Source: Bradyrhizobium septentrionale
GTDB taxonomy: Bacteria > Pseudomonadota > Alphaproteobacteria > Rhizobiales > Xanthobacteraceae
DNA length: 64,000 nucleotides
NCBI RefSeq assembly: GCF_011516645.4
Contig: NZ_CP088285.1
Coordinates: 4,110,501-4,174,500, forward strand
Direction of reading: 5' to 3'
Below are positions 16,607 through 25,134 of this stretch, one piece after another. Within the stretch, counting starts at the first letter, position 1. The number at the start of each line of letters is the position of its first letter. The notes below the pieces were generated by a model. The model made no database searches, was not told the origin of the DNA, and saw only the letters and a program-made list of their open reading frames with translations. The position numbers and the translations under genes are program-made.

Positions 16607-17106
16607 TTCCCCGGCTCGAAGCTGCAGTCGGCGCCGCCGCCGGCCTTGTCCTTGATCACAGCGGGATCGAGCGTGCACGACAGCTTTGACAGCGCCTCGT
16701 AGATCGTACCGGCGGCGCCGTCGGCCGGCACCCCGGCGAGCGCTACGGTCGCGAAGATCGCGTAGGCTGCGCTTCCCTTCACGGTGTGGGTCTTGCCGCC
16801 GAAGGTCAGTTCGCAGGAGCGCGAGGTGATGTCGACATTGCTGGCGCGGCAGACCACCTTGTCTGCGGTGACGGTGATCTTCCTCGTGGCGGGGACATTG
16901 CTGTCGCCGTTGAAGAACGCTGCAACCGCCGCCTTCTCGGTGGCCGGCAGCGGCGAATAGGGCGCCACCACGCCCGCGAGCGCCAGCGCGACCGAGCCGG
17001 ACGTGGTCGGGGGCGCGGCCGCTGCGGCGGACGCGGCCAGCCACAATGAACATGCGAGGATCGTCAATCGGCCAAGCCTCATTCCAAGTCTCATTCCAAG
17101 CCTCAT
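16603..17106 (-). CDS. Secreted protein of unknown function with tandem MRLG start
   Basis: 167 residues from ATG 17106, chosen because ACAGGAGACCGGA precedes it. The N-terminus is MRLGMRLGMRLG, encoded by a 12-bp unit repeated three times (17071-17106), each unit bringing its own ATG; a signal peptide ending in ASAAAAAPP follows. The mature part has four cysteines (KVVCRASN, RSCELTF, KLSCTLD, ADCSFEPGN) that could form two disulfides, which fits periplasmic location. It overlaps the end of the isonitrile-hydratase-like gene by 4 bp, tail to tail. Family not recognised. Confidence 0.72.
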   Translation of the reverse strand: MRLGMRLGMRLGRLTILACSLWLAASAAAAAPPTTSGSVALALAGVVAPYSPLPATEKAAVAAFFNGDSNVPATRKITVTADKVVCRASNVDITSRSCELTFGGKTHTVKGSAAYAIFATVALAGVPADGAAGTIYEALSKLSCTLDPAVIKDKAGGGADCSFEPGN

Positions 17107-17339
17107 TCCGGTCTCCTGTCGGTGCGCCTTCCGCGGCGCGGAATCGCTAGCACGGGTTGCGGCCTCAATGGGTGACGCCATTCACTGGCCATCCTGCAAC
17201 TTCGCGTGAGGCACGGTGCGCGCACAGGGCAGGGCGGCCCCGCGCGGATCGGCTTGCGCGATCGCGCCATCGGCGTCACAGTCCGCTCTGCGGCAGCGAT
17301 GCCGCCAACAATGAAGACAAAGATATTCCGAGGAGCGCC

Positions 17340-18404
17340 ATGGCGGCCACGCGCATCGACTGCGATATCCATCCCGCGGTGGGAGGAACGCGCACCACGC
17401 TGCTGCCTTATCTGAGCGATCACTGGAAGGAACAGGTCGTCAGCCGCGCCATCGACGGGCTCGATCTCAATTCCTATCCGCCGTCGATGCCGCTGTCCGG
17501 CCGCGCCGACTGGCGGCCTTCCGATGGAAGCAAGCCCGGCAGCGATCTCGCCATGGTGCAGCGCGGCGCGTTCGACCAACTCGGCGCCAGCCACGCCATC
17601 TGCAACGTCGTCTATGGCGCGCAGGCGGTGTTCGATTCCTACATGGCGGCGGACTTCTGCAAGGCGATCAACGACTGGATCGCGGCCGAGTGGCTTGCCA
17701 GGGACACGCGGCTGCGCGCCTCGATCGTGGTTCCGATCCAGGCGCCGGACCTTGCGGTCGAGGAGATCGAGCGCAGGGCCGGCGATCATCGCTTCGTCTC
17801 GGTGCTGGTGCCCTCGCAAGGCGAGACGCTGCTCGGGCGGCGGCATTACTGGCCGATCTATCAGGCCGCGGAGAAGTACAGATTGCCGATCGCGATCCAC
17901 GCCGGCAGCGCTTACCGGGGCGCGCCGAGCTCGATCGGCTGGCCGTCCTATCGCTACGAATATTATCTCGCGGAAGCGCAGGCGTTCCAGGCGCAGGCGC
18001 TGAGCCTGATCTATGAGGGCGTGTTCGGGAAGTATCCGGGATTGACTGTGGTGCTGATGGAGTCCGGCGTCAGCTGGCTGCCGGCGTTCATGTGGCGCGC
18101 CAACAAGACCTGGCGCGGCGTGCGTGTCGAGGTGCCGTGGGTCGAGCGCGAGCCGGCCGCGATCATCCGCGATCATTTCCGCGTCACCATGCAGCCGTTC
18201 GATGGCCCGCCGGATGCGACCGGCGTTGCCGATGTGATCGACCAGATCGGCTCCGACAAGATGTTCCTGTTCGCGTCCGACTATCCGCACTGGCAGTTCG
18301 ACGGCGACGATCCGATCCCGCGATATCTGCCTGACAGTATCGTCAAGCGGATGTGCGAGGATAATCCGCTGGAGACCTTTCCGCGCCTGAAGCTCGATTC
18401 CTAG
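17340..18404 (+). CDS. Amidohydrolase-2 (ACMSD-like) metal-dependent hydrolase
   Basis: 354 residues from ATG 17340, preceded by CCGAGGAGCGCC. TIM-barrel amidohydrolase_2 family: N-terminal metal motif IDCDIHP (Asp9, His11), central IHAGS after strand 5, and C-terminal FASDYPHW bearing the catalytic Asp. The family (aminocarboxymuconate-semialdehyde decarboxylase, 5-carboxyvanillate and gamma-resorcylate decarboxylases) decarboxylates or hydrolyses aromatic and ring-cleavage acids using Zn or Mn. The next gene is a paralogue in the same orientation. Exact substrate unknown. Confidence 0.85.
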   Translation: MAATRIDCDIHPAVGGTRTTLLPYLSDHWKEQVVSRAIDGLDLNSYPPSMPLSGRADWRPSDGSKPGSDLAMVQRGAFDQLGASHAICNVVYGAQAVFDSYMAADFCKAINDWIAAEWLARDTRLRASIVVPIQAPDLAVEEIERRAGDHRFVSVLVPSQGETLLGRRHYWPIYQAAEKYRLPIAIHAGSAYRGAPSSIGWPSYRYEYYLAEAQAFQAQALSLIYEGVFGKYPGLTVVLMESGVSWLPAFMWRANKTWRGVRVEVPWVEREPAAIIRDHFRVTMQPFDGPPDATGVADVIDQIGSDKMFLFASDYPHWQFDGDDPIPRYLPDSIVKRMCEDNPLETFPRLKLDS

Positions 18405-18410
18405 TTCGCG

Positions 18411-18458
18411 CGCATGATCCGGAAAAGTGGGAACCGGTTTTCCGATAAGATCATGCGC
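18411..18458. repeat. GCATGATCCGG...AGATCATGC hairpin element, copy 1
   Basis: Interrupted palindrome beginning GCATGATCCGGAAAAGTGG and ending AACCGGTTTTCC...GATCATGC. A close copy is at 46367-46415 and a diverged one at 52410-52453, all intergenic and all just upstream of an enzyme gene. It sits between the two amidohydrolase genes, 21 bp before the second start. Confidence 0.7.
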
Positions 18459-18478
18459 CAAACAAAATGGAGGATCGC

Positions 18479-19591
18479 ATGAGTGACGTCATCGACCGCC
18501 CGATGCTCGATCAGGAGACCACCGCCGCGACACGGCTCAAGATCATCGATTGTGATATTCATCCGAGCATCCATGCGCACAGCGACCTCAACGAGTTCCT
18601 GCCAAAACGCTGGCAGCAGCATCTGAAGGAATATGGCAGTCATCTGCGCACGCCCTATATCGGCACCACGCCCTATCCGCGCTCCTCGCCGCTGATCGCG
18701 CGGCGCGATGCCTGGCCGCCGACCGGCGGGGTGCCCGGCTCCGATCTCGAATTCATGCGCAAGCAGCATCTCGATCCCTTCGATGTCGAGTTCGGGATCT
18801 TGCAGGTGCTCGACCTCTTCATCTTCTCGCAGCAGAATCTGGAGTTCGGCGCCGCGATCCAGCGCGCCATCAACGACTGGCAGCTCGCGTTCTGGGCGCA
18901 TCGCGATCCGCGCCTGAAGGCCTCGATCCTGGTCGGGCAGGATGGCTCCGACCTCGGCCTCGCCGAAATCGAGCGCTGCGCCAGGACGGGCGAATACATC
19001 CAGATCAACGTCTCGCCGCGCGCCAACGAGCCGCTCGGCCGCCGCCGCTACTGGCCGATCTATCAACGCGCGCAGGAGCTCGATCTGCCGCTCGGCATCC
19101 ATGTCGGCGGCTATGGCGGGCATGCGCCGACCGGCGGTGGCTGGCCGTCCTATTACTGCGAGGAGCATCAGTCGAACGCGCACACGGTGGCCTCGAACCT
19201 CACCAGCCTTGTACTGGAAGGTGTTCCCGAGCGCTTCCCGAAGCTGAAGATCGTGTTCATCGAGGGCGGCTTCGGCTGGATTCCCGCGACCATGTGGCGG
19301 ATGGACCAGCATTTCGAGCGCTTCCGCAGCGAGGTACCGCATCTCAAGCGCAAGCCGAGCGAATATGTGAAGCAGCATTTCTGGTTCACGACCCAGCCGA
19401 TCGACGAGCCCGATGAAGCAAGGCATCTGCGTCAGCTGATCGAATGGGTCGGCATCGACCGTCTGCTGTTCTCGTCGGACTATCCGCACTGGGACTATGA
19501 CGACGCGCGCTACGCGTTCAAGACACCGCTGACGGAGGCCGAGCGGCGCAAGATCTTCAACGCCAACGCCCGCGCGGTCTACAAGTTCTAG
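18479..19591 (+). CDS. Amidohydrolase-2 family hydrolase/decarboxylase
   Basis: 370 residues from ATG 18479, with GGAGGATCGC ahead. Metal motif IDCDIHPSIHAH at about residues 24-35, central GIHVGGYGGHAP, and C-terminal LFSSDYPHWDYDD. It resembles the preceding paralogue in layout but is only moderately similar, so the two may act on successive intermediates or form a hetero-oligomer. The Rieske protein gene follows after 4 bp, which implies co-translation and a shared redox pathway. Confidence 0.85.
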   Translation: MSDVIDRPMLDQETTAATRLKIIDCDIHPSIHAHSDLNEFLPKRWQQHLKEYGSHLRTPYIGTTPYPRSSPLIARRDAWPPTGGVPGSDLEFMRKQHLDPFDVEFGILQVLDLFIFSQQNLEFGAAIQRAINDWQLAFWAHRDPRLKASILVGQDGSDLGLAEIERCARTGEYIQINVSPRANEPLGRRRYWPIYQRAQELDLPLGIHVGGYGGHAPTGGGWPSYYCEEHQSNAHTVASNLTSLVLEGVPERFPKLKIVFIEGGFGWIPATMWRMDQHFERFRSEVPHLKRKPSEYVKQHFWFTTQPIDEPDEARHLRQLIEWVGIDRLLFSSDYPHWDYDDARYAFKTPLTEAERRKIFNANARAVYKF

Positions 19592-19595
19592 GATC

Positions 19596-20009
19596 ATGGC
19601 CCGCCACATCGTCGCGCGTACCAGTGAGATTCCTGCCGGCGGCAACAAGGTGTTCGGCCTCGAGGGCCGCGACATCGTCGTGTTCCACGTCAATGGCGAG
19701 TTCTTCGCGCTGCTCAATCGCTGCCCGCATGAGGGCGCGCCGCTGGAGAAGGCGGCCTGCGTCGCGCGGCTGACCTCGCCCGAGCCCGGCATCTATCAGC
19801 GCGACCGCGTCGGCGAGATGCTGCGCTGTCCGTGGCACGGCTGGGAATTCGCCATGCGCAACGGCCAGTCCTGGTTCGACCCGAAACGCTTCAGGATCCG
19901 CTCCTATCCGGTTGCGGTCGAGAGCGGCGCGGAGTTGCAGAAGGGGCCGTATGTGGCCGAGACGTTCCCGGTGCACATCGAGGACAATTACGTGATCGTC
20001 GAGGTGTAA
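19596..20009 (+). CDS. Rieske [2Fe-2S] protein
   Basis: 137 residues, a single Rieske domain. Cluster ligands are visible: CPHEG (Cys43, His45) and CPWHGWEF (Cys78, His81). The length suits a ferredoxin-like component of a ring-hydroxylating oxygenase, or a small assimilatory-type Rieske subunit; no oxygenase alpha subunit is in the window. It lies 4 bp after the amidohydrolase gene, and the ferredoxin-reductase fusion at 20832 is a natural electron donor. Confidence 0.88.
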   Translation: MARHIVARTSEIPAGGNKVFGLEGRDIVVFHVNGEFFALLNRCPHEGAPLEKAACVARLTSPEPGIYQRDRVGEMLRCPWHGWEFAMRNGQSWFDPKRFRIRSYPVAVESGAELQKGPYVAETFPVHIEDNYVIVEV

Positions 20010-20033
20010 GGGCGCAGTCCGCCTCCGAGAGAT

Positions 20034-20075
20034 TTATTGCGAAAGATGCAATAATGAAGTGTCATCGTCGACGAT
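20034..20075. promoter_or_regulatory. Two small palindromes and AT-rich promoter-like segment
   Basis: TTATTGC (20034-20040) and GCAATAA (20048-20054) form a perfect inverted repeat with a 7-bp spacer, and ATCGTCGACGAT (20064-20075) is a perfect 12-bp palindrome. TTATAATG follows directly and resembles a -10 box. The block sits 78 bp before the GST start and suggests that the GST and fusion genes have their own promoter. Confidence 0.35.
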
Positions 20076-20152
20076 TATAATGTAACGTGCAATGAGCCAT
20101 CTTGAGCACGCGGTCGGGAATGGATCCCGTCCACGACATCAGGAACGGCATC

Positions 20153-20770
20153 ATGAAGCTCTATCACTTCGCTCTTTCCGGCCACGCGCATCGCGCCCGC
20201 CTGTTCATTTCCCTGCTGGGCATTCCCCACGAGCTGGTCGAGGTCGACCTCAAGTCCGCCGCGCAGAAGACGCCGGAATTCCTCGCGCTCAATCCGTTCG
20301 GCCAGGTGCCGGTGCTGGACGATGACGGCACCGTCATTGCCGATTCCAACGCGATCCTGGTCTACCTCGCGACCAAGCTCGGCCGCACCGACTGGCTGCC
20401 GGCGGATGCGAAGGGCGCCGCCGCGGTGCAGCGCTGGCTGGCGGTCGCCGCCGGCGATCTCGCGTTCGGGCCTGCTGCTGCGCGGCTCATCACCGTGTTC
20501 GGCGCCAAGCACAATCCGGACGACGTGATCGCTCGCGCCCATGTCCTGCTGAAGCGGCTCGAGGTGCATCTTGCAGGTCGCGACTGGCTGGTCGGCACGG
20601 GACCGACGATCGCCGATGTTGCGCTCTACAGCTATCTGTCGAGCGCGCCCGAGGGCAATGTCGATCTCTCCGGCTATTCCCGCGTCAATGCCTTCCTGCG
20701 CCGGATCGAGGCGCTGCCGGGCTTCGTACCTTTCGCCAAGACCCGCGTCGGTCTGGCTACGGCAGCGTAA
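20153..20770 (+). CDS. Glutathione S-transferase
   Basis: 205 residues from ATG 20153 (AGGAACGGC ahead). Thioredoxin-like N-terminal domain with the glutathione-binding pattern [13 protein letters not shown] and [11 protein letters not shown] (the conserved Ser of the gamma-glutamyl site), and an all-helical C-domain from about residue 90 with the N-capping motif [11 protein letters not shown]. Probably detoxifies or dehalogenates/isomerises an intermediate of the surrounding catabolic cluster; the reaction is not defined by sequence. Confidence 0.87.
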   Translation: MKLYHFALSGHAHRARLFISLLGIPHELVEVDLKSAAQKTPEFLALNPFGQVPVLDDDGTVIADSNAILVYLATKLGRTDWLPADAKGAAAVQRWLAVAAGDLAFGPAAARLITVFGAKHNPDDVIARAHVLLKRLEVHLAGRDWLVGTGPTIADVALYSYLSSAPEGNVDLSGYSRVNAFLRRIEALPGFVPFAKTRVGLATAA

Positions 20771-20831
20771 CGTGCTGACCGGGCGTGCCTTCGGGCGCGC
20801 CCGTCCAACCCCCGAAGGGGAGGGCTGTGAG

Positions 20832-22910
20832 ATGAGCGACAGGCGAACCAAGAGCAAGCTCGCGGCCTGGCACGCGGGCGAAAAGGCGATCCAGCAGAAG
20901 GTCGGCGTGGCCGAGAAGATGGAGGCCGTCGGCCGGCGCGCGGTGCGCGACTTCATGCCCGACCAGCACCGCGAGTTCTTCGCGCAAATTCCCTTCATCG
21001 TCGTCGGCAGCGTGGACCGCAGCGGCGACGCATGGGCCTCGCTGCTCGCCGGCCGGCCCGGCTTCATCGCCTCGCCGACGCCGCACAGCCTCGAGATCGA
21101 TGCGCGGCCCGACCCCAGCGATCCCGTCAGCGAGGGCATGCGCGACGGCGATGCGATTGGATTGCTGGGGATCGAGCTGCACACGCGGCGCCGCAACCGT
21201 GCGAACGGGTTGCTTGGTGCATCGTCGGGCAAGGTGCTCAACTTCGAACTCGATCAGAGCTTCGGCAATTGCCCGCAGTACATCCAGCTGCGCGATTTCC
21301 GCTTCGTGCGCGAGCCGGATCAGCCGTTCACCGGAGAGATCGAGCGGAGCTCGACGCTTGATCAGGCCGCGCGCGACATGATCAAGGCGGCCGACACGTT
21401 CTTCGTGGCGTCCTATGCCGAGCGCGAGGACCGTCGCCAGGTCGACGTCTCGCATCGCGGCGGCAGAGCGGGCTTCGTTCGGGTTGGCGACGACGGCACG
21501 CTGACGATCCCCGATTTCGCCGGCAATCTGTTCTTCAACACGCTCGGCAACATCCACCTCAACGGCAAGGCCGGGCTGGTGTTTGCCGATTTCGAAACCG
21601 GCGACCTGCTGCAACTGAGCGGTGACGCCGAGGTGATCCTGGACTCGCCGGAGATCGCGGCGTTCCAGGGCGCCGAACGGCTGTGGAGCTTCCGCGCCCG
21701 CCGCGTGGTGCGCCGGCGCGGCGCGCGGCCGCTGCGCTGGGCGTTCCGGGCCGACGGCGGGTCGCCGAATGCGTTGATGACCGGCGACTGGACGCAGGTC
21801 GCCGACCGCATCCGCGCGGCCGAGCTTGCGAGGCAATGGCGTCCGTTCAAGGTGACCGACATCGTCGACGAGAGCCGCTCGATCCGCTCGTTTCACTTGC
21901 AGCCGGACGACGGGGCAGGGTTGCTTCCGCACCAGGCGGGACAGCATCTGCCGATCCGCCTCTCGATCCCGGGGACGGACAAGCCTGTCATCCGCACCTA
22001 CACGCTCTCGGTTGCGCCGTCAGACGGCATGTATCGCATCAGCGTGAAGCGCGACGGCCTGGTGTCGCAGCATCTCCACGACCAGGTCCATGTCGGCGAC
22101 ATCATCGAGGCGCGCGCGCCGAGCGGCGGCTTCACGATCGATGCGCGCGAGAAGCGGCCCGCGGTGCTGCTCGCCGGTGGCGTCGGCATCACGCCGATGC
22201 TCGCGATGCTGCGCCACGTGATCTACGAAGGCCTGCGTACCCGCGGCGTCCGGCCGACCTTCCTGTTCCAGGCCGCGCATACGACTCAAGATCGCGCGTT
22301 CGACGACGAATTGCGGCAACTGGCCGAGGCCGCCGGCGGCGCCGTGCGGATCGTCCGCGTGCTCGGTGACGTCGATGGCGCCGAGCAGGGCAGAGACTAC
22401 GACGCCGCGGGGCGGATCGACATGGCGCTGCTGTCGCGCGTCCTGCCGTTCAACGATTACGACTTCTATCTGTGCGGGCCGCCGCAGTTCACGCAGTCAC
22501 TCTATGACGCCCTGCGCGGCTACAACATTGCCGACGCCAGGATTCATGCTGAGGCCTTCGGCCCGTCGTCGCTGGTGCGGAAGCCCGACGTGGTCACTGC
22601 CGCGCCGCCTCCGCGCCGGCCGCCCGCGACCACGTCGGTCCCGGTGGCCTTCACTGCGTCGCTGAAGGAGGCGCGCTGGACGCCGGAATCGGGAACGCTG
22701 CTTGAGCTGGCGGAAGAGCGCGGTCTCAGTCCCGTGTTCAGTTGCCGCGAAGGCAATTGCGGAACCTGCCGAACCAGATTGCTGGCAGGCGCGGTGACTT
22801 ATGTGAAGGAGCCCACCGCTGAGGTGGCCGATGACGAGGTGCTGATCTGCTGCGCCGTGCCGGCGAAGCCGGAGGCCGAGGGCGAGGACCGGATCCAGCT
22901 CGATCTCTGA
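20832..22910 (+). CDS. PNPOx-like / ferredoxin reductase / [2Fe-2S] ferredoxin fusion
   Basis: 692 residues from ATG 20832. Three modules: an N-terminal pyridoxamine-5'-phosphate-oxidase-like split barrel (about 40-310, including AGRPGFIASPTPHSLEI and GNLFFNTLGN), an FNR-type FAD/NAD(P) domain (about 330-590; RTYTLSV for FAD and GGVGITPML for NAD), and a C-terminal plant-type ferredoxin with Cys638, Cys643, Cys646 and a fourth Cys at 673/674. It is a self-contained NAD(P)H-to-iron-sulfur electron chain with an extra flavin-binding-type module. Context suggests it powers the Rieske-linked oxidation upstream. Domain fusions of this order exist, but their substrates are largely uncharacterised. 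Confidence 0.88.
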   Translation: MSDRRTKSKLAAWHAGEKAIQQKVGVAEKMEAVGRRAVRDFMPDQHREFFAQIPFIVVGSVDRSGDAWASLLAGRPGFIASPTPHSLEIDARPDPSDPVSEGMRDGDAIGLLGIELHTRRRNRANGLLGASSGKVLNFELDQSFGNCPQYIQLRDFRFVREPDQPFTGEIERSSTLDQAARDMIKAADTFFVASYAEREDRRQVDVSHRGGRAGFVRVGDDGTLTIPDFAGNLFFNTLGNIHLNGKAGLVFADFETGDLLQLSGDAEVILDSPEIAAFQGAERLWSFRARRVVRRRGARPLRWAFRADGGSPNALMTGDWTQVADRIRAAELARQWRPFKVTDIVDESRSIRSFHLQPDDGAGLLPHQAGQHLPIRLSIPGTDKPVIRTYTLSVAPSDGMYRISVKRDGLVSQHLHDQVHVGDIIEARAPSGGFTIDAREKRPAVLLAGGVGITPMLAMLRHVIYEGLRTRGVRPTFLFQAAHTTQDRAFDDELRQLAEAAGGAVRIVRVLGDVDGAEQGRDYDAAGRIDMALLSRVLPFNDYDFYLCGPPQFTQSLYDALRGYNIADARIHAEAFGPSSLVRKPDVVTAAPPPRRPPATTSVPVAFTASLKEARWTPESGTLLELAEERGLSPVFSCREGNCGTCRTRLLAGAVTYVKEPTAEVADDEVLICCAVPAKPEAEGEDRIQLDL

Positions 22911-22959
22911 CCGGCCGCGTTCGCCGACCACTCGGCCCGCGCAGCGCCGTCGCAGATGC

Positions 22960-23316
22960 TCAGCCCATGCTGCCCGGCATGAAGCAGCGCGGCCGCGGGT
23001 GGCCATCCAGGTAATACGGCCAGACCATGGTACGGCCGGCACGGTTCGGCCCGGCGACGACGGCGTCGTCGGGAACGTCGACCCACTCGCCCTCGAGGCG
23101 CACCCGATAGTGGCCGTCCTTGGTGTCCCAATCGGCGTCGTCGACGCGCCTGGCGTCACTGCCGTCGCAGCAGGGTCCCTTGCCGCTTTGCAGGCTCTCA
23201 TACCAGGCGTTCAGCTCGGCATGCTGGTGATCATGGGCTTGAGCCGGACCAATCCTTGGCATCGCCAGCAGAGCGGTGAACAAAACGAGCGTCGCACGCG
23301 AAAACGGTTTGTGCAT
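22960..23316 (-). CDS. Small secreted Cys/Trp protein of unknown function
   Basis: 118 residues with a clear signal peptide (MHKPFSRATLVLFTALLAMP...AQAHDH). The mature part starts His-rich (HDHQHAELN) and carries GKGPCCDGSDARRVDDADWD, then a WVDVPDDAVV segment and one C-terminal Cys (RPRCFMPG). The paired CC and HDHQH suggest disulfides or metal binding in the periplasm. It lies tail-to-tail with the fusion-protein gene. Family name not recognised, though the pattern looks conserved. Confidence 0.72.
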   Translation of the reverse strand: MHKPFSRATLVLFTALLAMPRIGPAQAHDHQHAELNAWYESLQSGKGPCCDGSDARRVDDADWDTKDGHYRVRLEGEWVDVPDDAVVAGPNRAGRTMVWPYYLDGHPRPRCFMPGSMG

Positions 23317-23459
23317 CTGATCCCCAGATCCGGAAAGCCCATGGTAGCCAATCCGGACATGGTCATCGGGCGCGCTACATCAATAAGATGATGAGCGTCA
23401 TATATTCACATTCATGCGAGGGCGCGGAGTGAGCCAGGTCAGGCCGGGGGCCGGCAAAG

Positions 23460-24035
23460 TCAGGCGAGCAGGCCCATCACCTGGTCGATCACGGCCTTCA
23501 CCTGCCTCGAATCCGGCCTCTGGTGCGCGAGCGCCAGCAGTCCGGCATGCACCACCATGATCGTGTGCGCAGTGATGTCAGGGTCAAAGCCCTTCCTGAA
23601 CTGGGCGCGATCGGCGCGCAGCCGCGTGCGCAACAGCTCTTCGAGCCGCCTGTTGTAGCGCTCGATGCTCTTGCGGACCTCGGCCTGATCGAGCGAGCCG
23701 TCGGTCGCGGAATTGATCGACAGGCAGCCGCGCTGTCCCTTCTCGCCTGAGCAATAGGGGATGAATCCGGTGAGCCACTGCCTGATGGCCTCGCGCGCAG
23801 GCCCCGGCTGCGCCAGCGTGCGCTCGGCCCAACCCAGAATGCCGTCGTGGTAGCGATCGAGCACCTTGAGGAACAGCGCACTCTTGTCGCCGAACGCCGC
23901 GTAGAGGCTGGGCTTGGCGATGCCGCTCGCCGCCGTGATCTCGTCGAGCGAGGCTGCCTGAAACCCCTTCTGCCAGAATACCTGACGGGCGATTTCCAGG
24001 ACGTCGTCCGGATCGAAGCTGCGCGGCCTTGCCAT
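23460..24035 (-). CDS. TetR-family regulator
   Basis: 191 residues. N-terminal TetR helix-turn-helix from about residue 8 to 55: DDVLEIARQVFWQKGFQAASLDEITAASGIAKPSLYAAFG with the typical LYAAF recognition helix end. The C-terminal ligand domain is of the TetR_C type found with quinone or oxidoreductase targets, and has a cysteine pair (PYCSGEKGQRGCLS) that could sense oxidants or electrophiles. Divergent from the oxidoreductase gene at 24160 with a perfect operator-like repeat between them. Confidence 0.9.
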   Translation of the reverse strand: MARPRSFDPDDVLEIARQVFWQKGFQAASLDEITAASGIAKPSLYAAFGDKSALFLKVLDRYHDGILGWAERTLAQPGPAREAIRQWLTGFIPYCSGEKGQRGCLSINSATDGSLDQAEVRKSIERYNRRLEELLRTRLRADRAQFRKGFDPDITAHTIMVVHAGLLALAHQRPDSRQVKAVIDQVMGLLA

Positions 24036-24120
24036 ACCGCTGTTTTATGTACTCCCGCGTCGGATGTGAAGCCTTCACCTTGCTGTGGAGGCTATCAGGG
24101 CCATTGACGCACCCATATTC

Positions 24121-24136
24121 TGTACTTACAAGTACA
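24121..24136. promoter_or_regulatory. TetR operator candidate TGTACTT-AC-AAGTACA
   Basis: Perfect 7-bp arms with a 2-bp centre, 24 bp upstream of the oxidoreductase start at 24160. A single half-site TGTAC recurs at 24046 near the tetR start. The spacing suits a repressor that blocks both promoters. Confidence 0.7.
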
Positions 24137-24159
24137 TAACGAAATCGGGAGATGGTGCC

Positions 24160-25134
24160 ATGAAAGCGGTTCAGGTTGTTGCGTTCGGACGTCCTGCTGA
24201 TGTGGTCAAGCTCAACGAGGTGGCTGATGTGGGCAGCCCCGGCCCCAGCGAGGTGGTGGTCGCCGTCGAGGCGGCGCCGATCAACAACTCGGATTTCATG
24301 ATCATGGCGGGGCGCTACGGCTATCTGCCGTCGCCGCCGGCCACGCTCGGCATCGAGGGCGTCGGGCGGGTGATCGCCGCGGGATCGCAGGTGAAGAACC
24401 TCAGGGAGGGCGACCGTACGCTGATTCCGTTCACGGTCCCGACCTGGACCGAACGCGTCAAATTCGCGGCGTCGTGGCAGCGTCCGCTGCCCGAAAGCGC
24501 CGACGTTCAGCAGCTCTCCATGATCGGGGTCAATCCGGCGACCGCCTATCTGCTGCTGACCGATTTCGTCAAAGTCGCGCGCGGCTGGGTGATCCAGAAC
24601 GGCGCCAACTCGGCGACCGCGCGCGCGGTGATCGGCATCGCCAAATCGCTCGGCCTCAAGACGGTCAACGTCGTGCGGCGCGAGGAGGTCGTGGATGAGG
24701 TCAAAGCAATCGGCGGCGATATCGTGCTGGTCGACGGACCCGACCTCGCCAAGTGCGTCGCCAGGGAGACTGGTGGGGCGCCGATCCAGCTGGCACTCGA
24801 CGTCGTCGGCGGCACGTCGGCCTTGAACCTGATGAACTGCCTGGCATCGAAGGGCGTGCTGGTCATCTACAGCGCGATGAGCGGACAGCCGTTCTCAGGT
24901 TCGGCCCTGAGCGTGATCTTCAATGAAGTGTCGGTGCGCGGCTTCTGGCTGGGACATTGGGGCAAGACCGCAACGGACAAGGCATTGGCCACGATGTACG
25001 ATCATCTGGTGCCGATGGTCGCATCGGGCGCGATCAGCGCGCCGGTCGTCGGGACCTACGGCCTCGAGGGATTCTCGGAAGCGATTGCCAAGGCGGCGGC
25101 GTTCAAGGGCAAGGTGATCTTCACGCCCAACTAG
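24160..25134 (+). CDS. Zinc-type alcohol dehydrogenase-like oxidoreductase (MDR family)
   Basis: 324 residues from ATG 24160. GroES-like N-domain (APINNSDFMIMAGRYGYLP, GIEGVGRVIAAG) and Rossmann C-domain (VIQNGANSATARAVIGIAKSLG) of the medium-chain reductase superfamily, closest in pattern to quinone oxidoreductase/2-enoyl reductase (MECR-like) proteins. The catalytic-zinc cysteine is absent, so it is probably a zinc-independent NADPH reductase of enones or quinones. The divergent TetR gene and the 16-bp operator point to induction by its substrate. Confidence 0.87.
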   Translation: MKAVQVVAFGRPADVVKLNEVADVGSPGPSEVVVAVEAAPINNSDFMIMAGRYGYLPSPPATLGIEGVGRVIAAGSQVKNLREGDRTLIPFTVPTWTERVKFAASWQRPLPESADVQQLSMIGVNPATAYLLLTDFVKVARGWVIQNGANSATARAVIGIAKSLGLKTVNVVRREEVVDEVKAIGGDIVLVDGPDLAKCVARETGGAPIQLALDVVGGTSALNLMNCLASKGVLVIYSAMSGQPFSGSALSVIFNEVSVRGFWLGHWGKTATDKALATMYDHLVPMVASGAISAPVVGTYGLEGFSEAIAKAAAFKGKVIFTPN

